This document shows positions 37,901-51,300 of a stretch of 64,000 nt of DNA, one piece after another. The stretch's first letter is position 1. Each line of letters starts with the position of its first letter. Below the pieces are notes generated by a model that saw only the letters and a program-made list of their open reading frames with translations, was not told the DNA's origin and ran no database searches. This DNA is from Strongyloides papillosus (taxonomy: Eukaryota > Nematoda > Chromadorea > Rhabditida > Strongyloididae). The DNA is taken from contig SRSI01000077.1 of NCBI GenBank assembly GCA_005656395.1, positions 1,302,001 through 1,366,000 on the forward strand. Reading direction: 5' to 3'. Both the position numbers and the translations under genes were made by a program.

Positions 37901-38460
37901 AAATCGGAGTTTTTATGATGGCAATGGCAGCTGTTTCTTTTATTCATTCTACATTTTTCTTTATGTCACTTCTATTCATATTTGGACCTACTGGAAAATT
38001 AATCTCATCTCACACCAAAGATTTACTAATAAAAAAAGATAAAACATCAGAAGCATTAACACCACTATTAAATAAAAATATTAGCTTTATAAAATACTCA
38101 TCTGATAGACATAGAACGTCATCACAACCAAATTTAACAAAAATATATACAAGAAGACAAAGCTCAAATTATCCCTTAATAACAGAAGATTATAGAAATA
38201 ATATTGCTGGTAGAGATTATCTAGATAGACGATTTTCAGCAGCTAGTGACGATATTGCTACAAGTTTATCACTAACAAAAATTGCTAAAAGTCATCAGAT
38301 GATTAAACACAATAATCTTGGATATATTAGAAGAGCCTCATTACCTGTCTCACAAACACTTTTTAAAGATAAAAGAAATTCTCAAACAAGTAATATTTTA
38401 AAAATGAATGTGACCAAAAAAAGAGAAGTTTTATTAGATAGTATGAAGGAAGAAAATTAA
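34954..38460 (+). CDS. Dispatched-like RND transporter with sterol-sensing domain (CHE-14/PTD type)
   Basis: Spliced model: exons 34954-35130, 35178-35589 and 35630-38460 (introns of 47 and 40 bases), 1139 residues. TM1 at about 24-47 is followed by the Dispatched hallmark LPTFSDPIK|GFSTQ, created across the first splice. The sterol-sensing domain (about 325-480) contains GIGSDD (about 392) with the intramembrane acidic pair and the stretch ITAIKCFAIYASLCLLINF. The second TM bundle (about 800-980) contains VGLSFDFVLHY, the matching acidic motif, and FMMAMAAVSF...FGPTGK. The Cys-rich extracellular loop has SICCKD. The last about 140 residues are a Ser/Arg-rich cytosolic tail. Dispatched proteins release lipid-modified Hedgehog in flies and vertebrates; nematode CHE-14 functions in apical secretion and cuticle formation. 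Confidence 0.88.
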
Positions 38461-38541
38461 TTTTTAAAATATAGGAAGCATTTATTGTTAAATTATTATT
38501 TAGATCGTTTCATTAAAATTTAATATTTTTTAAAAGTATTA

Positions 38542-38547
38542 AATAAA
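38542..38547 (+). other. Poly(A) signal of the Dispatched-like gene
   Basis: AATAAA about 82 bases after the stop codon, within the 371-base convergent gap. A minus-strand AATAAA for the acyl-CoA dehydrogenase lies at 38792-38797. Confidence 0.45.
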
Positions 38548-38831
38548 ATTTATTACACTTTATTAGATGATATTTGTTAAAAAAAAATTAATCTATTTAA
38601 AGATAAACAGACTAAAACAAATATTAAAATTTAAACAAACACAATTATATAATACATTTTAAATATTAATGCATAAAAATATCTATTGAAAAAAAAATTT
38701 TAAAAAAATCAAATGGATGTTTGTTTAACGGTATTTAGTAAAATATCAAAAGCTTTAAAATGTTTTATTTTACACACACATAATTTAAATGTTTATTTAT
38801 ATGAAAAAAAAAATTTCAATATAATTAGTCG

Positions 38832-40143
38832 CTAATTAAGAAAGAAAGAGCCATTTTCTTTAACTTTCTTCAAAAGATGTCTAGAAATAACCATTCGTTG
38901 AACTTGAGATGTTCCTTCATATATTTGGAATATCTTGGCATCTCTCATCAATTTCTCAACTGGATATTCGGTGTTAAAACCATTACCACCAAATATTTGT
39001 ACTGCATTAGTTGCTGCTTGATTTGCTGTATCTGCTGCAAAACATTTTGCCATTGATGAGTAAATGCTACTTTCAACTTTATCATCTATACATTTGGCTG
39101 ACTTGTAAGTAATAAGGCGAGAGATTTCAAGATTCATTGCCATATCAGCTAACATGAATGAAACTCCTTGGAAATTACAAATATTTGTACCAAATGCTTT
39201 TCTTTCAAGTGCATATTTAGTTGCCTCGTCTAAAGCTCTTGCAGCAATAGCATTAGCACCAGCAGCGACAAATGGTCTAGTCTTGTCAAATGTTTTCATA
39301 GCTACTTTAAAGCCTTCACCTGGTGCACCAACAACTTGAGATGCTGGTATTCTCACATCTTCAAAAGTTACTGCTCTTGTATCAGCACATCTTTGTCCCA
39401 TATTGATTTCTTTTCTTCCAACAGTTATTCCTGGAGTATCAGCATCAACAACAAAGGCAGTAAAAGCTGAACCAGCTGAAGCTTTCGGATCTGGATTTGA
39501 TCTTGCAAGAACGAAGAACCACTTAGCATGTCCTGAATTAGATATCCACATTTTATTTCCGTTAACAATATATTCATCGCCCTTTTTCTCACATCTAGTC
39601 TTAGCTCCAGCAACATCACTGCCAGCCCCAGGTTCAGTAACAGCGTAAGAAGCAACAATAGGTTCTTCAATCAACCATCCGAGGTATTTTTTCTTAATTT
39701 CCTCACTTCCGGCAATAATAAGTGGAGCGGATGCAAGACCATTGACAAGGAATGATGTTGATATTCCAGTACATGCATAACCCAAATTTTCTGCTATTAT
39801 AACTTCAGAAACACTGTTTAATCCTAAGCCGCCATATTTTTCTGGAATGGTTGTATTAATCAAACCAGCTGCATGACCTTTTTTTATAATATCCCAAGGG
39901 AATTTGGCTGATTTGTCATATTCACTTACAACAGGCATAATTTCTTCTTTTGCAAAAGTTGCCACTGCATCTCTCAAAGCCAACTGATCTTCAGTTAAAT
40001 CTAAAAATTGTTTTCATTAGAAAATTATATTGTTAATAAAATTACTTACTAAATGATAATCCACTATTCAAAGATGAACAGAATCGTTTTGCAACACCAA
40101 AATTGTTCTTTACGTTTTTAAGCGTATTTTGAATCATCATCAT
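38832..40143 (-). CDS. Medium-chain acyl-CoA dehydrogenase, mitochondrial
   Basis: FAD enzyme catalysing the first step of mitochondrial beta-oxidation and passing electrons to ETF. Spliced model: exon 40143-40050 and exon 40000-38832, intron 49 bases, 420 residues, essentially the length of human MCAD. Exon 1 encodes a basic, hydroxylated presequence ([15 protein letters not shown]...KRF), the expected mitochondrial import signal. The body shows [47 protein letters not shown] and [19 protein letters not shown]. The active-site glutamate lies in [10 protein letters not shown] (about residue 393), the position used by MCAD and SCAD. These motifs place it with MCAD and not with the long-chain or isovaleryl enzymes. 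Confidence 0.94.
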
Positions 40144-42958
40144 TTATCTATAAAATAAATTTAATTAATATAAGATTAGAAAATCATCAAAAATATTTGT
40201 TATAGAATAATGTATATTTTTTGTTTTTTAGATTAGCATAATAAAAATATTTTGGAACAAATAAAAAATTATAATTGATTTTTTACATATAATAAAGAAA
40301 AATAATATGAATAAATAAATAATTTAAACAAATCATTGTTTTTGATTAAATAAATAGGTGGTAGTCAAACATTTTTGCGTTAAAAAAATTAATGAAACAT
40401 TTGAATAGGTTTTTTCATATTATTATAACAATGACTATATGGATAGAAAACTAAAATTGATTATCATCACCTTTTATTAACCTATTTAAACATAATAACA
40501 TTTATTTTTATCAACCTTTGACCCCATCATACATCCACATTCTTATCTATGTAACTTTTTATCTATTTCTTTGTAGTAATAGTATAAATGTTTAATGTTT
40601 TGTAGAAAAATATACTATAGTCTGTAGTGTTCAGATATATAATTATTCAAATTAAATATGAAGGAATATATATATATATTCTAATAAAATATAAATTTCA
40701 TTCCTTTACTTGTCACGTGCTGTAATGAATAAATATTAGACATAATTAAAAAACATTTAAATTTTAATTATAAAATATCACGTTAATCATTAGAGTTAAT
40801 AAAAAAAACTTAAAAGAAGATGTATTTGATACCAAAAAGGTAGTCAATGATCTAATTCAAATAATGAAGCTGTAATTGATAGTTTCCAGATATATCTTTA
40901 TAAAATGAAAATTACAAATATATTTCATAATGAAAAAGAAAATTAAATAATTTCTAAACGTTACGTGGATACTCTTTTCCTTTAAAAGCAAATTAAACAA
41001 AACAATTATAAGTAGTTAAATAAAAAACTAGATATATGATATTATAATCACTAAAAAAAAGCATTTAAATATCCACTGAATTATATAAATTTTTTCATAA
41101 ACTTATATGATTTTTGAAAAAAAGATTATTAAACTTTTTGGTTTAACGATTTTATAAAATATTATCATTATTTTGTTTACATGATATCAAAGAGATATAC
41201 ATACTTGATTTGTAATATTAAATAAAAAAATATATTTATTGTTATTTTTATAATCAAATATAATATTTCATATTCAACATATCAGTTTACAAATAATTAT
41301 ATATCTATGCCTTATATAGATAATCTAAAAATTATTGTAAAATTTACAATATAAAATAAATATTGTCTTATATCTTAATTTAACGTAAATCTTATTTATT
41401 TTAATACAGTAATGATAAATTGTAGCATCATTTGCATTTAAATAAATTATATCACAATTTTATTTTATGTTAAATATATAATTTCATCTCAAATTATAAT
41501 TGTTGAAGGAAAATGAGATATCTTATTTTTTACAAAATATTTTATAAAATTTCTTCTTTTATTTATTAAAATTTTATACCATTCTGAAATTTAATGCTTT
41601 ATAAATAATTACCTTTTTTTACTATTTAAATAGATTATAGATATATTTGGTTGTTAAATGTAAGAATTTAAGTACAATTTATTCATTCATGATTTTGTTT
41701 ATTGTCATTGAAGTTTCACTAAAACTACAATGATGTTATGATATATATAAATTATTGTATTTTATCCTTTATACCTATTGACCTTCTCTTTAAGTAACTA
41801 TTCTTGTCATTATTTGTACATTTCTTTTGAACTTTCAAATAATGCCAATTTTTGTATCATATTTATATACAATAATATTTTCCAAAAAAAAGATATTATA
41901 AAAACAGTTTCTTTACTTTTTCAATAACTTTATTTACTTACGGAATATTTACATTATATATAAATTAATATGACAAGTCGATTAAACTTTATATTTATTT
42001 TATAATCAGATTCTTTCAATCAAATTTTGTACTTCCTTTATACAACTGTCTCTTAAAAGTGTCAAAAAATGTTATAAAAATTATATATATACTTTTAGAT
42101 ACCTGATATCTCGAAATTTACAATAATATCCCGTAGTAAGTTATTGTTGTGACTTTATTGACAATTATTAAATTAATATAAAGTGCCATTTTAAATTTCC
42201 TGTAATCTTTAATATATTCATGATATTGTACAAATTATACTTTAAACGTGTTTATATTAAAAATTATAAAGATATAATATATAGCTTTTAGGGAAAACAC
42301 TTAAAAGCTTTTTAAATGATATGATAAAGCAAGATAAAAATTTTTAAAAATGGATAGTACAAATCTCTTTTAAATCTAAAATTTAACCACTAAATGAAGA
42401 CATAAAATAGCTTACTACAATTTCAACTAAGAGCATTTTTCTAATATATTAGAAATAAAATTATAAGGTGATAGAACTAATTTTACTTAATATAAGTTGG
42501 TCAAAATTAATAAGAATAGCCGACATAAAACTTATTTGCAAATTAAGATTCAATCATTTTTAAGTAAACAATCCATATTTCTACCCCTCCCATAAATATT
42601 TTGACAAACTACAAATAAATTATGTATAAATTGCTTTTATTTGTTTCATATATACTTATAAATTTTAAAAGTTTTCTTAATTATTATAAGTTTTTATTTA
42701 CTGTATTTTAAAATATTCAAACATACATTCATTTTTTTTAGTGAAACAAAGTTACAGAGAATAATTGCAATTTTTATGTTTATTATAACAAAAGCTTGAG
42801 AAAGTAATTCAATTTATTTTTTAAATTAAATTATCTGTATTTTATTTTCAAATTCAAAACATCATAAACTTATATATAAAACTTTAAAATTTGTTGATTT
42901 TTAAATAAAGAAAAATCCATTTTTGTGAACGCAGTATATTTAACAAATACTATTGAAA
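40144..42958. other. Gene-poor interval (2.8 kb)
   Basis: Extremely AT-rich, with a (TA)n stretch inside a palindrome near 40661-40680. It holds the acyl-CoA dehydrogenase promoter on the left and the secreted-peptide promoter on the right. A pyrimidine-rich CTACCCCTCCCATAAAT at about 42581-42597 is a possible promoter element for the peptide gene. No other feature is supported. Confidence 0.4.
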
Positions 42959-43283
42959 ATGTCTAACAAGTTTATTGTTATTTTTATATTTTATTTGACA
43001 ATTATAATTTCAACTGCAATTGCTATACCAGCTATCAATTTTGGGAAATTAGTAAGTACTTCTCACGTAAAATAAAATATAAAATTTAAAAAAAATATTA
43101 TCATTTTTATAGGAGAGAAATAACATTAAAATGACATCTACAGATATGCCCCACCAACCAGCTGTTCCACCAGTTTTAGAAAAAGATATTATTCATCCAA
43201 CTCAATCGCTTCTTGAAATTGCCAATAAATCATCTACTTCACGTCCTCATAACATTCAAACACAACTTTTGTCTTTTTCATAA
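42959..43283 (+). CDS. Small secreted peptide precursor (87 residues), orphan
   Basis: Spliced model: exon 42959-43051 (31 codons) and exon 43113-43283, intron 61 bases (GTAAGT...TTTATAG), both phase 0. Residues 1-22 form a textbook signal peptide: MSNK, a hydrophobic run of Ile/Phe/Val/Leu, then STAIA, with likely cleavage before IPAINFGKL. The mature part, about 65 residues, is polar, lacks cysteines and transmembrane segments, and contains a Pro-rich patch (MPHQPAVPPVL). No clear dibasic-flanked repeated neuropeptide is visible, so it is not an obvious FLP or NLP precursor. I do not recognise a family. A poly(A) signal at 43457-43462 supports a real transcription unit. Confidence 0.68.
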
Positions 43284-43456
43284 AGTGGAAATAAAAAAAC
43301 AGATTTTTGAAAAACAAAAATGTCCATATGAAGCAGTATATTCCAACAAACTACAAAAATATTTACTTTATTTATAAAGTATTCATTTCTACTTATCTAA
43401 CAATTGTAAATATTTGCATACAATATTGTAATATGATATAAATTTATTTTCAACTA

Positions 43457-43462
43457 ATAAAT
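43457..43462 (+). other. Poly(A) signal of the secreted-peptide gene
   Basis: AATAAA 174 bases past the stop codon, in the gap before the convergent formin gene. Confidence 0.4.
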
Positions 43463-43645
43463 ATTTTATTTAAAAAATATAGAAATTTTTACTTGATTTA
43501 TTATTTAAAAAAATAAACTTTAAAAATTTGATGCCATCGAAAGCCTTAAAGCTGTTTATATTTGTTATAAAGAAAAAACATAAAATTAAACAATAATATA
43601 ATTTTTTTTAAATATCAAACAAAAATTAATTTTAATTGATAGATT

Positions 43646-46600
43646 TCAAGATATTGCTATTATCCTTCTATTTCCTTTAGTTTCTCTAAAACTTGCTCTT
43701 AATCTATTTAATTCATCATGGAATATTTCACCACTTTGTATGGCAGTAAGAAGTTTTTCAAAATCTTTTTCTTGACTTCTTTTAAAATGATTTTTACTTT
43801 GTTTACCAATTTTTTTAGGAAATTGTTTTTTCATGAAGGTATTCCTTTTAATTCTTTCATGTTCTTCTTTTTCTACAATTAAAGTATTTCTACATTCCTC
43901 AAAAGAATTTAAAAACTTAGCAAAATTTCCGAAGAAGTTTTCTCCGGATATCATCTTATTGTCTTCACCAAAGTATTTTAAACAAGTATTTAACGATTCT
44001 TGATATTTAATGTATGTACGTTGAAGATTTTTTAATGTTATTTTACTTGCTGAAAGGAATGATCCTACAACACAAACAAATTTATCATTTTCTTTATTAT
44101 TTCTTGTTATTGGAATAATCCTTTTTGATATATCATTTTCATCAACTTCCTCAATAATATTTGTTATTTCTTCATTGTATTCTTTAGTCTCTTCAACTAA
44201 TTGTTTTTGAATTTTCAATTCCTCTATTAAAAAGTGTAAAGATGATTCTAGTACTTTTAATTCATTTTTAACTTCCGTCTCATTTACTCTGCTTGCTTCA
44301 TGGACAATTTTGAGATCTTTAATTAATGTCACTACATTAGGATATTTTTCTTCAATCATTGCTACGATATAATGTAACAAATTTCTATCACCTCTACAAG
44401 AATATTTCACTTCTGTTACTGATGATAAGGAACGCGAATGAAAACCAAAAGCGTTTCCATTGTGTTTTCCTTGGTTTAGGTAATTACCAATAGCCAAAAT
44501 CAAACTTAATAATATTTTCAAACGTGAGTTTGTTGATAATGCATTTGATGCTTTTAAAACGGCTTCCATGGATGGTGATAATTCATCCACTTTCTCAGAA
44601 AACGTCCTTATTATATTTATACATTTTAATCTCTCTTCGTAGCGCCTTATACTAAAAAGAAGAAAATTTAAATTGATTGGAAAAGTATTTATCTTGTGTA
44701 GTATAAATAACCCAACTTTTATTGAAAAAGTGTAGCTATCTATATAAAAGTAATTGGGTACAAATACGTGGTTGTAAAATCACAGGGGGCTATGATTCAA
44801 ACTTTAGGACACCTCTGAGATCATCGTGATATCAAACTATATGCCTATATGAGCTCCAAAAAAATTTAGTAACTTACGTAGAAACTTCGTACAAAAATCT
44901 GTCAGCAGGAGCAAGAATCGCAGGAGATTTATATTTCTGAACAACCTCATTTAATAGTCCTATTTCATCAACAGTTGGTACAAACTTTAGCATTTGTTCA
45001 ATCATATCTTTTGGTATTTTATTTTTTTCATTCATGTTTAGGAGTGCATTTTTTATTTCTTTATTTGTCATTTTTAGTTTACTCATCATTATTGTACAAT
45101 TTTGTGCTCTTCTACTATCAATAACAGAAATCAGATTATCGCTTTTTAATCTTCTTGTTAGAGTATTCATAGTACTATTATCAAAAGAATTTTCTTCTTG
45201 TTTTTGTGAGGAAAAACATGTTGATATTGAAGGTAAATTTAATTGCTTATATAATTTTTCATCTTCAATTGTTTCCCAAATTGTACCTGGTATTTTTTCT
45301 TGTGGTATAATCGACCAATTGATTGATTTTAATGGGCTATCTGATTTGGGAACATTTTTATTCTTAAGATACTTTGATTGACCATGACCAAACATGGACG
45401 GTGGTGGCAAAGGTGGAGGTATAGGAGCATTTTTGTTTATATATGATAATGTATTGGAAGCATTAGATGAGATTGTTGGTGTTGGGGAGTGACATGGATC
45501 AGAGGGATTTGATGATAATTCAGAAATTCTTGAGAAACAATCCAGGCTACCTCCTTCATGAAGATCACTTAAACGGTTTTCAAGTTCAATTATTTTTTGC
45601 TTTTCGATTGATAATTCTTCTTCTAGTTCCTCAAATCTCTTATTCAATTGATCATAATCAGTTTGTGTTTTCAATCTTACCATTAACTGATCAAGATTTA
45701 ATTTAAATGTATCATCAACATAAGTAGAATATTCGAAATCCCCTGAATTAATTTGTATCAATAATTGTTGCAAAATCAAATTAAATAATTTCCATATAGG
45801 TATATTTTTCATATCACTAGGTAACATAAGTAAATTTTGAAGAATATTAATGAAATATGGTAATGCTATAGAGTTATCAAGTTTACGTAAAATAATATCA
45901 ACCATAACATTTGGGGATTCATAATCAAATGATGAGTCAGATGATGATGTTGAAATTAATGAATTAAATTCTAATTCATCTTCTTCTCTCATCATTTCAA
46001 ACAACTCAAAATGATCTTCCAACGTTTGATTACCACTATTTTTTAATTTATCAATAACTTCTTGTAATCCTAACATTAACATTTCATAACGTAATTGAAG
46101 ACGGAATTGTAAAGAGCGCTGAAATTTTAATTGTATTTATTATATAGTTTGTGATGTTATTAAAAAATTTACCTCTGAAATTCCACTTTTAAGAAGAGCA
46201 TTTAGTAAGCCCATAACAGCAATTCTAACTTTTTCTGTATCTCTTTTTTCTTCCTGCTCCTTATTTAATTCATCTAATAATCTTTGAAATCGACTTCTTT
46301 CTCCAAAAATTTTGCTAGCTTTCGTAAGACTTTTCAACACACTACTGTGTCCCTCTTCAGATAATAAACAAACTCCAGATAGCAGTGACAATGCTAGTAA
46401 CTAAAAAATTTATTATTATTTTTTTATTTTAATTTTATATTAATTAAAAATAAAAATATATTTAAAAAACAATACCTATAATAGTTTACACTCTCATATT
46501 AATAATTTTATCTATGAGTCATTTTACTTTAATATATCTCTTAACATGGAATTTTGTTTTACAACAAGAAATTCGTAGTTTTTACTAAAATGATGGTAAA

Positions 46601-48312
46601 AGTAATTACTTTAATTCAATAATTTTATGGAAGTTAACTAGAAGATAGTACTATTTTATCTTTTTAATATATATTTAAAAAAGATTTTCCTATATATGAA
46701 AACGAAATAATATATAAGTTAAAAAAATCAGAAAGTTAGTCGTATTAAAGATAAAGGATTTAAATTAATCATCCATTATTTATTATCATGGTCTTTTTCC
46801 TCATTCATATTCTTAAAACACAAGATTACTGATGCATGTTAATATTGGATATGTAAAATGTGAAAAACAAATATCAAAAGATTACTTGTTAGAAGTTATA
46901 ATATTTAAATAATACAAAAGTATGGTAAAGGTTTTAGAAATGATAATACAATACAATATAAATCTCATTAAATAAACATTAATCTATATTATGATAAATA
47001 AATGTATTTTGTTTCTTTTACAACTGTGATATTAATTACTATCAACAAATAACATTCAATTCAAATACTATTTCTACTCGTGCCAACTTGAACCAATATA
47101 GTATAAATTCTTTATTTTAACTATGCTTCCTATTGATAAAAAAGATGTTCCCGATGATTTATGAAGTTTGTCAAATAAAGGATATCATTATTATAGTAAT
47201 CGTTAATTAATAATTTTCTTATAATATAAAAGTGTATAATAAAAAAGGAAGGTTTAAGATAAAAGATTAAAATTAATGTGTCAAAAGATACTAATATATC
47301 TTTTTCAATGATATAATATCAAATGATTCTAATACAGTTATTGACTATCTTAATTAACTCTATATAAAATTTGAATGTATCCAAAACTGTATATTAAACT
47401 TCTAAACAGTGTACTTTTTAACAAATGATTAGTCAATTAATTAACATAATTTTAAAGGTTATAACGGTTGTATAGAATTATTTTAAAATTTTAAGAATTA
47501 ACATACTTTACATCTAGTATTTGGAAATAATATAGTTCCAGCAATGTAATATAATGTCTTTGACTCATTACATAGAACAGCTTCCCTACCAATAGAGGAA
47601 TTCATCAATGCACGTAAACATTGCAGAATAGGAAGAACTGTTTTATCTCTAGATGGTTTTTTTAACGATAACTCAACAAGTTTTGTCAATTTTTCTAATC
47701 CTCCCAATGAAACAAAACTTTCTAAATATGATGCTGATTCTGTTCTTAGACAAATAGCTAATTCTTCAATTTGCTGAGATGCTCCACTGGCATCATTTCC
47801 ATCTGGAAATACTAAAATATATCGAGATAGTAAATCAACATAATATTCGCAAGACTCTTGACGAGATGATTGACCCTAAAAATTTGTTTTTTATATTTGA
47901 TTAATAAAATAAAAACTACCTGACGAATTGTTTGCTCAACAATCATCAACCATTTCTTTTCTTTTGATTGATTTCTAAGATATTCATTTTGTTCTTTAGA
48001 TAAATCAAATTCCTTTAATAAATTTTCAAATGCTTGATCTAAATCACCATCTGGAGGTAGAGACGTTGGGATTAATATTTCAGGAGTAGAATAAGTAGTA
48101 CTATTTATTTTATTGTTATTCTTATTGTTATCATCATCATTATATGTATAAGCAAGTTGAAATGAATGAAGAAGTCTAGGTAAAATGTTAGATGATCCAA
48201 TTTTATTACTATTATTCAATATTTTGTTGTTATTATTACACCTTTCTTTTGAATCTGTAGTTGAACCTTTACTAAAGCAAGAGTATGCTTTTTCCATCAG
48301 TTCTTCAATCAT
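43646..48312 (-). CDS. Diaphanous-related formin, DAAM type
   Basis: Five-exon model: 48312-47920, 47875-47507, 46400-46173, 46118-44878 and 44651-43646, with consistent phases, 1078 residues. Intron 2 is 1.1 kb; the rest are 44-226 bases. Order: Ser/Asn-rich N-terminus; GTPase-binding/FH3 armadillo region (about 75-450) with [12 protein letters not shown]...EKKWLMI and [17 protein letters not shown]; a coiled coil (about 475-520); a very short FH1 ([10 protein letters not shown], about 560); FH2 (about 590-990) with [22 protein letters not shown] carrying the actin-contacting Ile, and [16 protein letters not shown]; and a DAD-like tail [14 protein letters not shown]. It should nucleate and elongate actin under Rho/Dishevelled-type release of autoinhibition. 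Domain order and FH2 wording match DAAM better than other formins. Confidence 0.9.
46401..47506 (-). other. Large intron of the formin gene
   Basis: 1.1-kb AT-rich intron (GTATG...TTTTTTAG) with no coding or RNA feature recognised. Confidence 0.55.
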
Positions 48313-51300
48313 TTTTCAACGGTACTTTTTTTGTAAAAATGATATAGAATAAAATTAAGTTATTTGGTAAAATTATTCTTAAATTCTATAAAGAATAAAA
48401 AATGTATGAATTTATATTAAAATAATAAGTTAAAAATAAAATATGTACGTTTTAACATAAGATTAAAATAAAAAACTTTCTTAAAATTTCTATATTTCAA
48501 TAACAATTATAATACACGATAATAATTTTTAACACGAACTTTCACTAAAACTTTAAATCTCCCGATTAGCGTTGTTAATGAGCTTCCAATATTAGACAGA
48601 TGAAGTAGAAAACACTTCGAAAAGCTATTCAAAAGAGTTTATAAAAAACAGTTTTACTAAAAATTTATTTTAGTATATATGTATTCTATAAAATCTTTAA
48701 CGTTGTATTTATCAAAAAGGATAATAGGAAAAAAATTTTATCATGATAAAAGAATATATATTTTTTGAAATAATAATAAATTAGATGTTAAGGATAATAA
48801 ATACAAGTGGATTTACCATTTTTAAAAAATAAATAGAAAAATATATTTAGTAAATAAATAAATGATCAATTTTTGATTTAATTGTAAATGGATTAATTTC
48901 AGTTTTTTAATTTAATAAAAAATTCTAAATAATTTTTTTTAATTTTAAAGCTACAATATATTTCAGTTAACGTGTGAATTTATGATTTAAAACATAAGAC
49001 AAAATGGTCAATGTTTATTTGAGAAAATGATAAGTTGTAAAAAGTAATATCAATTACTTGTTTTCATATTAATGTATAAAAATTTTAAGAAGTATATAGT
49101 ATTTTGGAATAAATAAATAAGTGTTAGTTGCTGAAAAGAATCATCTTAATATTTGAAAAGTATCGTAGTTATTCAATAATGGAGGTATTCCTACGTAATG
49201 ATAATTTTTAAAAAGTTCATCAATAGTTTATGCCTATTTTATTGAAATATTTAAATGTAGTAGAAATGTAATATAATATATACAGGTATAGTAAATATTT
49301 TTAGATTTTTGTAAAGTACAAAATGACGTATATATATCGTGTACACATAGTTTATTTAGAAAGTTTAAAAGATGAATTGAAAACACAAGTTTATTATTCA
49401 TTTTAAATAAAAGCTATTTCATTATAAAAATACCCTCTATTGGATATTTATTTTGGTAAATTAATGTAAATTTTTGACCTTACAAAATACAAATAATTGT
49501 GATGTTCTTTGTAATAAATATAATTAAATCACTGTTTAAAAACTCGTCTAAGAGGTTTTATTCATATGAAAAAGGTAAGGTTATGATAAGGTGTATATAA
49601 TAACTTGAAGTAGGCATACTGTGATATTTTAAAAAAAATCTATTGTGAAAATGACATAATAAAAAAAGGATTATGGAATTCTTAGATGGGACGGTGGGAA
49701 TAAATGTTGATTGTTAACATAGAAGTAACACCATTTCCAATGATTTATTGTTGTAAAAAAAGATTTTACGTATATGATATTAAAAATAAAAGGTATAGAT
49801 AAAATTAAATTACAAAAAAGTTGATAAATAAAAGTAATAATTATGAATAATAAAGTATTATATATACCAACTTTATGATAATAGGTAGTACTATAGTAAA
49901 TAAAAAGTGTTTCCTTATAGCTATTTAATTAATATACACGATAATACAAATGCGTGATACTTTTTAAGTGTTGTTTAAAATGTATTTAATTGTGACGAAA
50001 ATTATTATCACTTAATATAATATTTTAATAGGCTTAATAAAAATTAATTAAAAGATATATGATTAAGAGGTTATGAAGTTTCTGTAATTAAAAATATCAT
50101 TCGTTCAAGTATAATACTATACCATCACTTTCTAATTTAATTACCCTATATTTGTTATAAAAATGAGGAAATTAATACGATATTTCTGAATTAATAATAA
50201 AGATCAAGTAGAGCATTTTTAAAGAAATATAGTTTAAATGACGTGATATCATTTTAATGGAGGACAAAGAGAAGTAAGCCATTATTTTTATTCTTCAAGG
50301 TCTTATAAAAACTTAATCTCGAAATTGGTTATTACCTCTTTCATAAATGTATTGTTAAATGTTTCTTCATAAACAACTCAACAAAGATTCTTTTAAACTT
50401 TCTATTTTTATTACATCGATATATAATTTTATATTTATAAAATTGAAACCTCAAATTGCCATAAATATTTAAGATAAGAAGTATTAAATGACAATACTTT
50501 TATCTTCCTTATAAAACATTATGAATACGTCTTTTGTTACAATCAAAGAATACCTCTTTTTCTCTTAAAAGTGATATTCATTCCTACTATAATACAAGAT
50601 TAAAATCCATATAAGCTAAAATTTTATCATTATTAAAAATATGTTAAAAACTGGACTTGATTTAGCTTTATTACATTATCTATATGATGTTTCAGTGTAT
50701 AAAATTAAATATTTTACTATAACAAATATATCAAATTGTCAAATCCGATTAAATTTAAAAATATCGTCTCTTTTGTAAACGAAAATAACATGCTATTGAT
50801 ACGTAGTTTATCTTTTCAATATTAATTATTATTAGGATTTTTATAATAATTCAAGGTCAAACATAAAAACAATGCTGAACCAAGTTGATATTGCCATAAA
50901 TATAAATTAGACAAATTTTTTTTAAATATTGGCTAAAATAAAGATATAATCAAATTTACATAGTTTCAAGGAAATAAATCGAAAATATCTCGGTTTATAT
51001 ACTATATAAAATATTAAATTTTTTTTAGATTTACAAATGACAAAAATAATTGATTAATAGATAATTTTCAACTAAAAAATAACATAAAATTGACAAACAA
51101 AATTATGTACAATAAATCATAAAGTATGATATGATAGAAGAAAAAATCATAGTTTCTGATATATTTATCGTTTTCAAAAAAATATATATATACATATTAA
51201 ATATGAGATAATTGTATAAAAGAAATTATTAAAATATTGAAAATGACAAAACAAAGTTTTCTATTTTTTAAAATAAGGTAATTTATTATTTTTAGAAAAT

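Noticed and set aside
40661..40680. (TA)n tract flanked by GAA/TTC
   Set aside because: Simple microsatellite; no evidence of function.
44652..44877. Less AT-rich formin intron checked for a tRNA (GATTCAAAC resembles a B box)
   Set aside because: No A box, acceptor stem or anticodon arm can be formed.
50259..50282. ATG-GAG-GAC-AAA-GAG-AA followed by GTAAGC as a remote first exon of the PDZ gene
   Set aside because: It would fit in phase with a weak AAAG acceptor at 52550, but the 2.3-kb intron and poor acceptor make chance more likely; the PDZ gene has its own ATG.
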